Translations under genes and position numbers: made by a program
From: Copromyces sp. CBS 386.78
Taxonomy: Eukaryota > Ascomycota > Sordariomycetes > Sordariales > Sordariaceae
Assembly (NCBI GenBank): GCA_030685235.1
Contig: MU839171.1
Coordinates: forward strand, 118,602 to 182,601
Reading direction: 5' to 3'
DNA: 64,000 nt
Part shown: piece after piece, positions 1 to 10,992 of the stretch
Numbering within the stretch: position 1 is the first letter of the stretch
Layout: each line of letters opens with the position of its first letter
Notes under the pieces: model-generated
The model's database searches: none
What the model saw: the letters and a program-made list of their open reading frames with translations, nothing else
What the model was told of the DNA's origin: nothing

Positions 1-359
1 TAAGATACAATTCCCGACACAAACTCGGCGAGAAACAAGTTACTAACCAGTACATCTACAGAAACGGTGGCTTCACTCCTTTCAACCGTATGGGTCTGAC
101 CGGCAACGTCTCCCCATTCACCAAGATGAGTTACGGTACGTTATCATTAGTCCTTCCTAGCCATAGCTTGAACTTCATCACTGACATTTTCACAGAAACC
201 ACCGTCGGTTTCCTCAAGGACGCCGTCCTCGACGGCGACTGGGACAGCCTCGACACCCCATCAGGCAGACTCGTCGTCGGTAAGCTGGGCGTCACCGGTA
301 CCGGCTCGTTCGACGTGCTCACCAAGGTGCCTACTGAGCACCACTCTCATAAGCTATAA
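1..359 (+). CDS. RPA190: RNA polymerase I largest subunit, C-terminal end (partial)
   Basis: This is the 3' end of the gene for the largest subunit of nucleolar RNA polymerase I, which transcribes the 35S rRNA precursor. Bases 1-61 read as the end of an intron, with a CTAAC branch site near 43-47 and an acceptor AG at 60-61. Exons are 62-135 and 196-359. The intron between them (136-195, 60 bp) begins GTACGT, has a CTGAC branch site and ends CACAG. The spliced peptide contains NGGFTPFNRMGL, then SPFTKMSYETTVGFLKDAV, then SPxxR-type and VGKLGVTGTGSFDVLTKVP segments. These match the conserved extreme C-terminus of RPA1/RPA190 proteins, where the chain closes the jaw and pore side of the enzyme. 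Stop TAA is at 357-359. The identification rests on recalled family conservation; the rest of the gene lies to the left. Confidence 0.88.
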   Translation, partial: RYNSRHKLGEKQVTNQYIYRNGGFTPFNRMGLTGNVSPFTKMSYGTLSLVLPSHSLNFITDIFTETTVGFLKDAVLDGDWDSLDTPSGRLVVGKLGVTGTGSFDVLTKVPTEHHSHKL

Positions 360-1139
360 GTCGCCTTCGAGAGTAGGTGCGTCGTGTCGTGTCGTGCCGC
401 ATGTTGTTAGTTTTATATGATGAACCTCTGGGGTGTACAAAAAGGGATGGAACATGGAGAAATGAAATGCATCAATCACTCAAATTTGGTAGAATAGGTA
501 GCCCACCCTGACCTGATTTGGCGGCGAAAATGGGTTTGGTGTTTTGTAATGTTTTGCTTTATTTGTTGGCTCTAAAACGATTTTTTTACTCTTCAACATA
601 AGGAAACTTGCATGGTAGAAATCATCTCGCTTGGTTGCAGAACAGACAATCTTTTTGATGGATACCTCCAAGTGTTGAGGCTCATGATGTAGCGAAGTAC
701 AATGGAGGCTGAGGCGTGATTATTGAAACACCCAAATCATTAACGTCATGGCATCGCTGTGCGAAACGGCTTTACCTTTCAACGACCCGACCCACTTTGC
801 AGCCAAAAGTATGTTCTAGCAGGAGGATTACCGTGGCGGATCTGTGCTGTTCACCTACTATCCTAGTTCCTTGAATGAAAGTTTCTCCCCTCTAGAGTTA
901 CTCGGATGACTTGGACTTTTCAACGCCAACAACCAAACCATGTACTTTGCATAGCCACTCTCCTTTGTGTGGTGCTCACAAGACCCAACGGACCGACGGA
1001 CTTCAAAGACAAATCTGTCAAGTTCACCTCTATAGGTACCTTAGGTATGGTACCTTACATAGGTACGTGAACGATGTCGAGGTAGCGTGTCGACCAAGGT
1101 AAACGAGAAAACAGTGGTGTCGACGACCGGGGTTAGAAC

Positions 1140-1140
<1 letters not shown>

Positions 1141-1170
<30 letters not shown>

Positions 1171-1173
1171 CAG
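1141..1173. repeat. (GCA)n trinucleotide microsatellite
   Basis: About ten perfect GCA units in intergenic DNA. The + strand frame would read poly-Ala in an 88-codon ORF, which is not otherwise gene-like. Confidence 0.95.
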
Positions 1174-2181
1174 TCTGTACTATCTGCTCGTTGGTCCTAC
1201 TGCCTCGTCTATCTATCTATGTACACTTCTATGAGTGTCTTTCTACTGATGTATACAGCACAGCCTATTTCACGAACGGCTCGGGTAGGTACTATTGCTA
1301 GGTATCTTACCTACGGTGCATCGTTCCGACTCAGTAAACCTTGTGTGTTGTGATAGGCTGCCATGGACGTTCGGTGTGCCGTGTGGTTGGCGTGTTGTTG
1401 GCGAGTGGTTGGTGATCAACATGACGACAGGGCAGGCAGTGGTGTTGACGAATGGACATCTGCAACGCAACGGTGTTGTTGCTACGGTAGAAGTATGCAG
1501 CTAGCCAAGGAAGGAGACATGAAGACCGAAGAGCAAAACATGAGGTTGTGAGATGATAGCGGGCATGGACACAGTCCAATCATAACACCATGAGATCCTT
1601 CAAAATCCCTGAACATCCAACCATCACATATGCATGGAAGCCTTCTAGAAACCAGAATCCGAAGGTGAATATATCAAAACTAGATTAACCGTATCAAACT
1701 TGCTCCACCTTTGTTAACGTTGTAGTAGTAACAGCCTGGCTTCTTGTACGGGAGAGCGAGCAATTACGACGCTATCTCGGTCACCTGGGGGGTTACAGAC
1801 ATACAGTACAAATTTAAGTTAGAAACTTTGAACGTCAAATCGCGCTGCCCCCAACCAACCGAGCGGCATCGAACAGATATGTTTACATTCCTGCCCGGTG
1901 CTGTATGTACACTATATCGTACCCATGATCAATGCGCCTACGGTATGTCCGAGCCGGTTTGATGTTGTTGTGCGAGGAACGTATGCTCTGACCCCTGGAG
2001 GTGTTGGAAACAGTGAAGCTTGGCGAGGAGAGCTCGCTCGCACTTCATCTAGGTTAGATGGTTACCATATACTGCAAAGACATATCCAGATTGGACCCTT
2101 TCTGGTGTTTTGTTGGGGAAATGGTGCCTGAGTTGAGTTACCATGTTTGATGTACGACCAGAGGACTTCGCGAGGGAAAAA

Positions 2182-2188
<7 letters not shown>

Positions 2189-2215
<27 letters not shown>
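2189..2215. repeat. A27 homopolymer run
   Basis: An uninterrupted run of 27 A residues, preceded by a shorter A run at 2,177-2,185. A shorter A run sits at about 9,238-9,258. These are simple sequence with no poly-A-tailed element visible beside them. Confidence 0.9.
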
Positions 2216-2217
<2 letters not shown>

Positions 2218-5200
2218 CTTTAAAAACACTTGTCATTCACCCCAGCAAGCCACTTCAAAGTTCCAACAAAAAATCACGGAAGACACACGAGCAGCTCTTG
2301 CTCAAAACAGCCTAGAGGTAGACTTCTGCATACCTACCTACCTGCTACCTACCGGTCGATGCCTGCTTGGCCCTTTTCATGTGCGGGGCGTGATAGCGTT
2401 AGTCTTCGGCGCTTATTATTAACCGCCGGTTAGCTTCAGGAACTTCAAAGTTCCAGATGTGTACCGGTTCCTGTCTCCCGAAAGGATTCGATTCTCCGCC
2501 AGCACCGCGCTGTGCCGCGCAAGTTCTTGTCCAAAGACCTTGTCCTTCCTCCGTGTCAGTAGCTCGACTAGGGTGGGTGAGGTGGGCGAGTGGCGATGCG
2601 TTCAGGCCTAGGCGCGATGTTCGATGCACTTGGGAAGGGAAGGCGGGAACGGATGAAGGGAAGAGGCGCGGAAGCCAAGAGATTGAAGCTTTGCCTCATA
2701 TCTACCTACCTAGAGGCACTCGCTTCTGGGGAGCTTGTCATGGGAAGGTACACTGGTGAGGGTAGGCAGGCACTTTCCCTGACGCCAAGCCTCCGCTGTC
2801 AGAACTTTATCAGACTCTTTCTTGCTCCTTCTCCTCTGAGTAGTGGATTGGGATTACTGATCGGAGGTGAAGATGGGGTGCGATGTGAGTTGAAGCTAAA
2901 ATACTACCTCTACTTCGTTGGTGTTGGCTTTACCGACTAGTGTTGTGCCTGCATTTTGATGTGCCTTTGTATGAAGCATCAAGGAAGGCACCGATGAAAA
3001 TCGGGGCACACCTCTGTCTACCACAGAGGAAAAGGGAACAAGAGGGGAGAGGATCGGAAGTGGGGGCGGACTGTGAGTGAAGATGAACCAACCTAGCCAA
3101 GAAGAGATACACTGTTCTTGTCTTTGTTTCGATGCCTGTCCGAAGGACGTAGACTGCCCGGGCCTGTCCTCTCTTTCCCATTTGCTCTCTGTCGCTCCTT
3201 CTTGTATACCCCCCGAACGCCAGTATGGAGAAGGCACGTCCCAGAAGTCTCAATCGCAATTTCCAATGATTTGTTTCCATCACAGTGGCATTTCCTGGTG
3301 CGCAGAAAAGGACTCAAAGGGGTTGTCCTTCTTGCCTGGCCTTTGACAGCCAGAGTTTGCGGATGTGTGCTAGTGTAGCAAAGGCGGAGAGAAAAGCAAA
3401 AGCAATATAAACCCAAATTCATAGACAAAGAATCGCATCTGGACTCCCCACACAACAGCCGCCGCGTTAACACACAACCAATGCCATATGTCTGTAGCCT
3501 CCATGTAAACCTGTGTCAGTGGATGAGCCTCATCACTCTCACTCTGGTCCAGAGATGCCGCGTCCCCCCCCCCCATGTTTCGGAGCTATTGTCTTCTTTG
3601 CCTCACTTGAAGCGGATATATCCGTACTGTGTTTGCAGTTAACAAGCCCAGGTCCTTTTGCCTGGGGCTGTTCCAGTGGTGGGATGCAAAAGATATGCCA
3701 ACAACGCATCGTTGTAACCGGCGAAGCAAGCGGTATTTTGCCCTCATTGTGTATATGCCATGCAAAGACCGACTGCGAAGTTCTTTCAGTCTTGTGCCTT
3801 CCGGAGAGTGACAAGTACCTCCACGAAAGGTAGAGGTACGGTACTGTATGAATAGAAGCCGACTCTGCAGCAATTGTTCATCCTCTGGCCGTCAGCACGA
3901 TGATACGAATTCGGAGTTTCCTGTTAATGGCTCGTCTATTTGAGGACGTTTTTTTGACCCAGTCGAGAATTTGTGTCAGCAGGTCCGCTTCGGCCTCTCA
4001 CTGCACCACCCTCTCTCTCTCTACTTGATCCGTAGCACCGCTTTTCCCGACTTGTCCCTGGTCAGCATCTGGTTGGCTGGATTCCACTTTCGTCTCACGC
4101 ACCCTCATTTCTTTCAGTGCGTGTTTTGGTTCCTTAAAAAGGGACACCATTACAGCACTGCAGTAGCTTGTTGATGGTTGTATAACCACCTCAAAGAGCA
4201 GCGATACTGACGAAGGGAACTACCCGTGTCATGTTGAATGGAATGGAAGGTATCCTCAATGGTAAGCACCAATGCAGTCCGACGCACCCCTTCTTAAACC
4301 GGGGCGATCCGAGGTTGATTACTTGCAGATTCTCTTACCGCCCTTTTATTCATCTTTTTGAAGTTTTGTGTGTGTTGAAGCATGAACCAAAAGGAGAGGT
4401 TTGGGTTGCTGAATGCTCAAGACAATAGGAAATATCACTCGCCAGTATCTGCCCCATCAAGTCCTGAGATCCAGCAGTCCCGACATGGATAGAGATACGG
4501 TTGACATACGCTCCCTGTCACACAGCAGAACCACGAGCGCCCACCTACAGCGAGGTTGCCGTTCAGGAGGCCAGGTTGGCCCATATCATTCGGTGATATA
4601 AACCTTCTAGAAGCAGCGATGGAAGCTCTCACTGGGCTGATAAGACGGTGCCATAGTGGATGAGATGTAGATACCACCCACCGTACCAAGCACGGTGTGC
4701 TTTTGGGTTGTTGCCCTGCTATGATAGAGGGAATAAGTGCGTATTATACCATCGTGCGGCAGTACGCAGTCAGCACTTGGAGCTGATTGTTGGAAACGAA
4801 GTGAGCATGCCTTGGAAGGGAGGGAGGTACCGTCATCATTTTGTGCTCGCCGCCCCGCATCCGCATCTTGACATCTTATGTATTCAGTCAGTCAGTCGTC
4901 TTTTGTTTGTCCGCGTTAGTCATTTGCTTCCATCCTAGAGTACCTGGGATTCACCGGTAAGCTTAGCACAGTCGAAAGAGCGATAACAAAGTTCCCTGTG
5001 ATTAAAGCGAAGGAAGAAGGGAGGAGACCGGGGCCCTCCGCCGACGGAATATGAGTGAGGAAAGGAAAGACAAGCCCGATCCCCTCCCCTCCTCACTCGC
5101 TCGCGTGCGTCTGGCCGGACTGCCGGGTTATGGTTGGTGGTAAAGCCAAGCGAAGGTAGCCCAAGGGCACCGTCAAATGCCGTGCGACCCCATGCGTTCA

Positions 5201-7802
5201 TCACGGCGGCTGTTGGACCAATCAGATGGCTGCTGCGGCGATTAAAAAGGGCTTTTTGTTTTTGTTTAAAAAGTCAGCATTAGCGTAGTTCGAAAAAACA
5301 TCCAGAAAAAGGATCAGCAACAACTTGGAAACACATGGAATTGAAGCAATCGACGTTCGGACTCGTGGTTGGTGGATGCTAGGCGAGTGGTACCCTCCTC
5401 ACATCGCTCACAAGTGAACATTGGCGTTGGGGGCCAAAAACCTGCGAGAAGCCAAGGCTGAGTCGAGTTGAGAGGGAGGCTTAGGCTTACGACGAGGGAA
5501 CCGAAGAGAAGAACAAAAAGTAGCTGCCTAGTTGTTATTTTGACCGGCAATATCATTATACATACCACTGCATCATGGCGGTGTCACGGCCGCGTTTTTG
5601 GCCTTGTGTCTTCTCGTTCGACAGACAGTATCATCTACCATAAGGCTGAGTTCCGGACGGGAACGGTACACTGCGTTACCATCCCGGCTCGGGTGTCCGC
5701 AGACCGCAGAGCTGAAAAAGAAGGTTGGCAGGTTGCGCATTGCGATTGCGAGTTTATGATGGGTGCAGTGGTGGTGCCAGATGCTGCTGCGAGCGGGTTA
5801 GGAAGTTGCATTCGATCGTCGCAATGGTGTGTTGTTGTTTTTTTGTGCGGGATGGTACCTTAGGTTCAAAAGTTGGTTGGGACCCGACGACCTGTTGGTC
5901 GAGTTGATGTATGAATTTGGCAGGGCGATGGAACGTCAAGGGCGACTCCGAGTTCACCTGACCTCATGCCGTGGGGTGATTGGGCAACAAAAACTGGTTT
6001 GACTCATTTGTTGGACGAACAGCAGGAACAAAACTCAAAAAGAGGGAAAGAAGCGATGTCGTCCCCTCGCCGGTTGTCGTCCGAGCTACAGTATCCACTT
6101 GGCTGCAAGGCACCCCACCCGCGGAGTGGAGAGCGTTTGCCGAGCGTGTGGAGTGTTCCGTCCCCGCCGCAGCCGCCGGGCGCTTGCGCCGTGTGGGGAC
6201 CGCCGGCGATCAACCGGCCAACCGGCCCCGTTTGCGGCCGGTGGGGCACAGACCAGGGCCCGCTAGGGCGGGAGGGCTTCTTCCATTTTGTTACCTGACA
6301 CCAACAAGCCAACGATCGATCATGCATCCAAACAAACCTCTCGTCGAGGCGGAGATGGCTGAGAACAATCAATGTAAACCAACTGCATGCCCGCCTTTCT
6401 GCACAGCGAGCACACTTTACAGAAAAATGGCGGTCCGACCCTTGCATCCTCTAAATCAACACTGCTTCCGCCTTTCAGCGCCTCACTGGTGCGCTGCCGT
6501 GCGCTAACGGATGACTTACAGCAAGATACAGCAGCCCTTGGAGTACATGCGCCTTTTAGCCACTGAGATTGCACGTTTCCATCAACACTCCGAATGGTCG
6601 TTCTGAGTCTTCCTCCATCCAACCTATTGCGTCACCCTCAAGATGATGATGCCCTGAGGACGCCCTCGCAATTCCCGCACCTCCCGTCCTGTTGCCCTGC
6701 CGGGCGTTCGTCATCCTTGCAATTGACTCAATCGAGTCCTACCAAGTCCGGGCATCACAAGTCCTGTCCTGGCTGCTGAATGCAACGATCCGACAACCCC
6801 GCAGTTGACTGGATCCTAAACGCGAGTGAGCACTACCACCAATTATTTGCTCAAGTCGAATCAAAAAGTCCGAATAATCGAATGTAACCCCGGCGGCCGC
6901 GTGGGCAGAAGCTACATTCGAAATGTGTGGTCCTTTTTACCTTTGTTCCTTAACCACCGAGACCACTCTTCAGGTTTTTGGCCCCCACCCCTGAGCACCT
7001 CCAATCTTCGCACCAGCAACGAACCAGGACTCGCGAACGCCCACGATGGTTGGAAGCGGAAGCAGAAACAAATGAGATACCCGGAGGAAATATCAGTGAT
7101 CTGGCGTTTTGTTGGTTGATAACAAGGTGCCGACGATAATACGAAGCCGGGCCCGATGCAAAGTCAGCGAAAGTCAGGTACGGAATAGTCTCCCCATATT
7201 GCCTTGCCCTTTTCCCTGTGTGCATGCTATCAAACTTACACAGGGTACTTACCACTGGCCGATATGAGCACTTGAGTTTACAACGTTACGTACTTACAAT
7301 ATCACATCACGTTGGCCCCTCGATCGGGTCTGGTCTGGTCGTCGGTCAGTTCCACCGGTCACCCGCCCCGCGGCCCCCGGCCCCTGTACACCGAATTAAA
7401 CTATTCAGTGGCCTCTAAGCCACCCGAGTCCCTGGGAATGGTACCTCTAGTCTTACTACCACAGTAACCATGAGCATCATCACCATCGTCACTCTCACAA
7501 TCCCTAGTCCTAGTCTAGGGCCTTGTTTCCCTTGCCGTCGAACCAATAAGTCAAGCCAAGCCAAGCCCAGTTTCCTCTCGTCTCATCGCGGGTCCGGTGC
7601 ATTGTTCCCTGCTTGTGGCTCGGGATACTTCTCTTCTCATCTTTAGCTCTTTACTCTCTACCAAACCCGACAGTTTATCCAGGTCTGAGTCTAGAGTTTG
7701 TGAGAAAAGAAGACTCGCACTGAGTAGGAAGTAAGGTGCTTCCACACTTCCTTCGGACAGTTTCAAGCCACCCCCTTGAGCTAAGTAGCTCTTCTTTTCT
7801 AG

Positions 7803-7999
7803 GTTGTTTATCAGCAATCTGTCCCCCAAGCTACGATCACGAACAAGAAGACGAGTTCCTTGAAGCTTTTGATATTGTAAGCAGCGACGAAGAAGCAAAA
7901 CCCACAGAGCCTCAACACGTTGTTCGTTTAGCACCAACGGGGAGCAAGAAAGCCATCGGCACCGAGAATCTTCAAACAAAGCCGAAAACTAGGCGTTGA
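7803..7999 (+). CDS. weak candidate: terminal exon of a small unknown gene
   Basis: A 65-codon open stretch follows a plausible 3' splice site (pyrimidine-rich TTCTTTTCTAG ending at 7,802, with a CTAAG branch-like motif about 20 bp before). The frame encodes an acidic, serine-phosphorylation-like stretch (DEFLEAFDIVSSDEE), then a basic tail ending in TKPKTRR, with stop TGA at 7,997-7,999. The amino-acid composition looks more protein-like than neighbouring ORFs. I could not find a convincing upstream coding exon, and a 142-codon ORF overlaps on the other strand. It may equally be chance. Confidence 0.18.
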
Positions 8000-9671
8000 A
8001 AAGAAAAGAAAAGAAAATCCACCGAAAACTGCAATTAGCTCTCAACAGCCTCTGAGCTAAGTGGAATGTATCTTCACTTTTTCAGTGACATCAATACCGG
8101 CTTACTTTCCCACCTCCTGATGCCCCGCTAAAGAGATGATGTTTTAGCACCACGCTGCCCTACAGGGCAAGGCAGTGCCTTAAGCCACCCCAAAAAAAAG
8201 CCGAAACACCTACCCCCGTCTACAAGCATGTTGTCGGACAGAGACAAAATCCCAGGTAACAGAATCCTCCAGATGTTCGTGGCTGGGCGTTCACTGCGCG
8301 GCGTCATTCACTAGTTTCATCTCATACATACCTGCTATTTCTTTCCACCAGGTCGGTACCGACGGGATAGATCCGCGTGCCTCAAGATTGGATGTGCTAC
8401 TCTAGTTTTAGTGGCTAGCCGTATTTAAAATCAGCATCACTGGAAAAAGAAATGTACCGACTGGTTTTTTTGATGCCTTTAATCATACTAGACAACACGT
8501 GTTTTACAGGGCAGTCAAGTTGCTCCAGGTGCCCGGTGATAGTGTCTTGAACCTCATTCGGGAAAAGCGTAGCAAGGCGAGCTGGAGATTGGTGAGTTGC
8601 AAGCTTGCTCGCTCGCTGTGACGGAACGGATATTCGCAATGGAATGTGATGGGAGTGATGAGCAATCAAACACATGTACCTAGCGACTTTTCAGTGCTCT
8701 GTCATGTGTAAGCCAACGATACCCCTCCTTCCTGATCTATTCTAACCTACCCTTCCTTACCTTCCTTACATATCACGCCGAACCGGCGTTTTGGTCTTTA
8801 ACGGTGCTGCTTCACTTTACTTTGTTTGCTTGTTAGGTCGCTAGGTGCGCTTGTTGTTGGCGCGCAAACTTTCTTTTCTCTTTTCTTTTTTTCTGGTTTC
8901 ATCTTGTTATTTCAGAAGGTTTACGGATTGAAGGGAAGGCGCTGGTCTTGGCAGGCTTTGTGGAAGGTTTGGTAGTTTCCATCCAATGAGGTCTGATATT
9001 TGTGTCTATTCGTTTTCTTAATGCGCAGCATTGTCATAATATGTGCAGAGTAAACAAGAGGAGTGTGGGCGTTGTTCGTTCAGACATGACGATGGAAAGA
9101 TACAATAAGCAGAGGATTCTGGTAACAAAAGAGAAAGCTATGCTAACGAATGACGAGAAGAAAAATAAACTTTGTGACAAAAACCGCTGAAGTAAATTTG
9201 CATGCGAAAGACAGAAAACAATGACAAGTGCTGAACCAAAAAAAAAAAAAAAAAAAACCTGAACTCTGCCGCCCGCGCGCTATAACCCGTGTAATGTTTC
9301 TATGCCGACCAACCGACCGCCTTGAACAAAAACCCAAGCAGAAACAAACCGTCTGTCCATTCATGACCGACCGACCGACCTCTCTTTATGAATCGTTGCA
9401 TGGTAAAAAGTAGAAAAAGTAGAAGCGATCAAACAGATACAAGAACCCCTTCCCCGCTAATGATGGACAGAACAGAGAGAAAGTAGCACATTATTCGTAC
9501 AAGCGAGCGAAGAGTATGTGTCCCGCTCTCCCTAAAATTCCTCCTTTTGGTATCCCCAACACAACAACCTGAACGTTGAACAAGAAAAACAAGAAGAAAC
9601 AAGAAACAAAAAAACATCTTTAATCATCTTTTGATACACACGTAATGGGACTTGGGGTAAGGGTAAGGTAA

Positions 9672-10992
9672 TCACCTCCCCCAAGCATGGCCCTGATGAC
9701 CACCATCAACCCTCATAGAAGGCGGCAGTGACGAGAGAATACCGCTGTTGCCTAGGGAAGGGATAGCCATGGGTGGGAGGCCACCCAGGTTGTTGCTGGA
9801 TGATGAAAGGCTGGTATAGTGCTGACTCATGGGGCCCGAGGAGCAAGATCGTGCGAAGCTGTCGTAGGTCTCTGGTCGGAGGTCCATGGTGCCGATGTCG
9901 AAGCGTTTGGAGCAGCCATCTTCCATGTGCCTGTTATGGAAAGTATTGTTAGTGTCAAGTCATGGAGAATGAGGGTTGATAGCGAGGGAAATGGGCTTAC
10001 CTTCGCAGAGTATCCTTCCTAGCAAACAGACGGCTGCAGTAATCGCACTTGTGGCTGCGCTCCTTCAAGTGCACGCTCTGGTGATGTCTCTGGAGATCGG
10101 TCTTGCGCACAAACTTCTTGGTGCAACCGGCTTCCTGGCAGGGGAAAGGATAGTCCCGGTTGGGCTCGTGCGTCTCCAGGTGCGCCTTGTAATTGTAGCT
10201 TCGGCTGAACAGTTTCCCACACCCCTTGACCTCGCATTGGAAGTTCGCTTCCTCCTTGGTCGTCAGGCGTCGTTGTTGCCTCTTGGGACGGGGCACTCGG
10301 TAGGATCGTTGTCCATTTTGGAGGAAAGCCGATGTTTGCGCGGCTCCGGGGCCCGGATAGAACTCGGGCTCAAGAGGCTGGTAGGATGATCCTCCATCTG
10401 AGAGATAACCTGCGGTGTTGTGTGTGTAGGCGCCGCTGTCTGAAGGGTATGATGTGTTCATCGAACGAGGCGAGGGATAATGAGAGACTTCCATGCTTGA
10501 CCCATACTCTGTCTCCATCTTAACCCGTGGTGTTAGTTGACCACCCATCGATGTGTTTGAGTGGTAGGAAAGTGACGTCCTCGATGCAGGTGGAATCGGA
10601 GATCGGGATGATGGGCCGGAAGGAGGCGGCGTAGAGGTTGAAAGACCATGCCCGTCGTGGTGAGAGTGGTAAACATCGTGGCTGTATGGATAACCCCCAT
10701 ACGAGCCGTATTCTGCGGCGAGGATGCTAGGCATACCGGTGGCGGAGGAGGCAGGAAGGATGACGGTGCTGTTCCAGTCGGGTTGGCCCATTGATTCAAG
10801 CGGCGGTAGCGATGACCCCGGGTCCATAGACGAAGTCACGGAGCAGGACTGGTCACCATATATGGATGAAATCTTGTATTGCTGTTCCACCAGGCCGGGC
10901 GAGGGATAATCAACTGAAGACCTTTCGGAAGGGCAGTAGCTGTGCGAGGGGGTTGAGGGCGACCTGGTCAGAGATGGTGGAGTGAGAGCCAT
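9672..10992 (-). CDS. C2H2 zinc-finger transcription factor
   Basis: Predicted sequence-specific DNA-binding regulator of 416 residues. Exon 1 is 10,992-10,001 and exon 2 is 9,930-9,672; the 70-bp intron (10,000-9,931) begins GTAAGC, has an ACTAAC branch site and ends ACAG. Splicing restores the third finger, reading DTLRRHMEDGC. Residues 1-235 are Ser/Pro/Tyr/Gly-rich, as in an activation region, followed by a basic patch (PRPKRQQRR). Finger 1 is C253-C258-H271-H275, finger 2 is C285-C290-H303-H308, and finger 3 is C316-C319-H332-C337, a C2HC form. A Ser/Gly/Pro tail follows. The chosen ATG (10,992) has A at -3 and G at +4. An in-frame ATG 29 codons upstream (11,079) has a poor context but cannot be excluded. 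The fingers resemble a conserved Sordariomycete family; I do not recognise a named gene with certainty. Confidence 0.85.

Larger units (their letters stand above)
360..9671. other. gene-poor intergenic region (about 9.3 kb)
   Basis: This region lies between two convergent 3' ends (RPA190 and the zinc-finger gene). Base composition is normal, with no RIP signature and no long ORF. ORFs of 60-175 codons occur on both strands but overlap each other, are rich in low-complexity residues and match no family I know. It holds a (GCA)n microsatellite, an A27 run, TACCTACC-type simple sequence, a GC-rich patch around 6,050-6,280 and one weak candidate terminal exon near 7,803-7,999. No tRNA or 5S rRNA gene was found by eye. 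Confidence 0.6.

Noticed and set aside
5980..6507. 175-codon + strand ORF (and 147-codon ORF on the other strand, 6,004-6,447)
   Set aside because: They overlap on opposite strands in a GC-rich patch, where stops are rare. The translations are compositionally biased and match no family.
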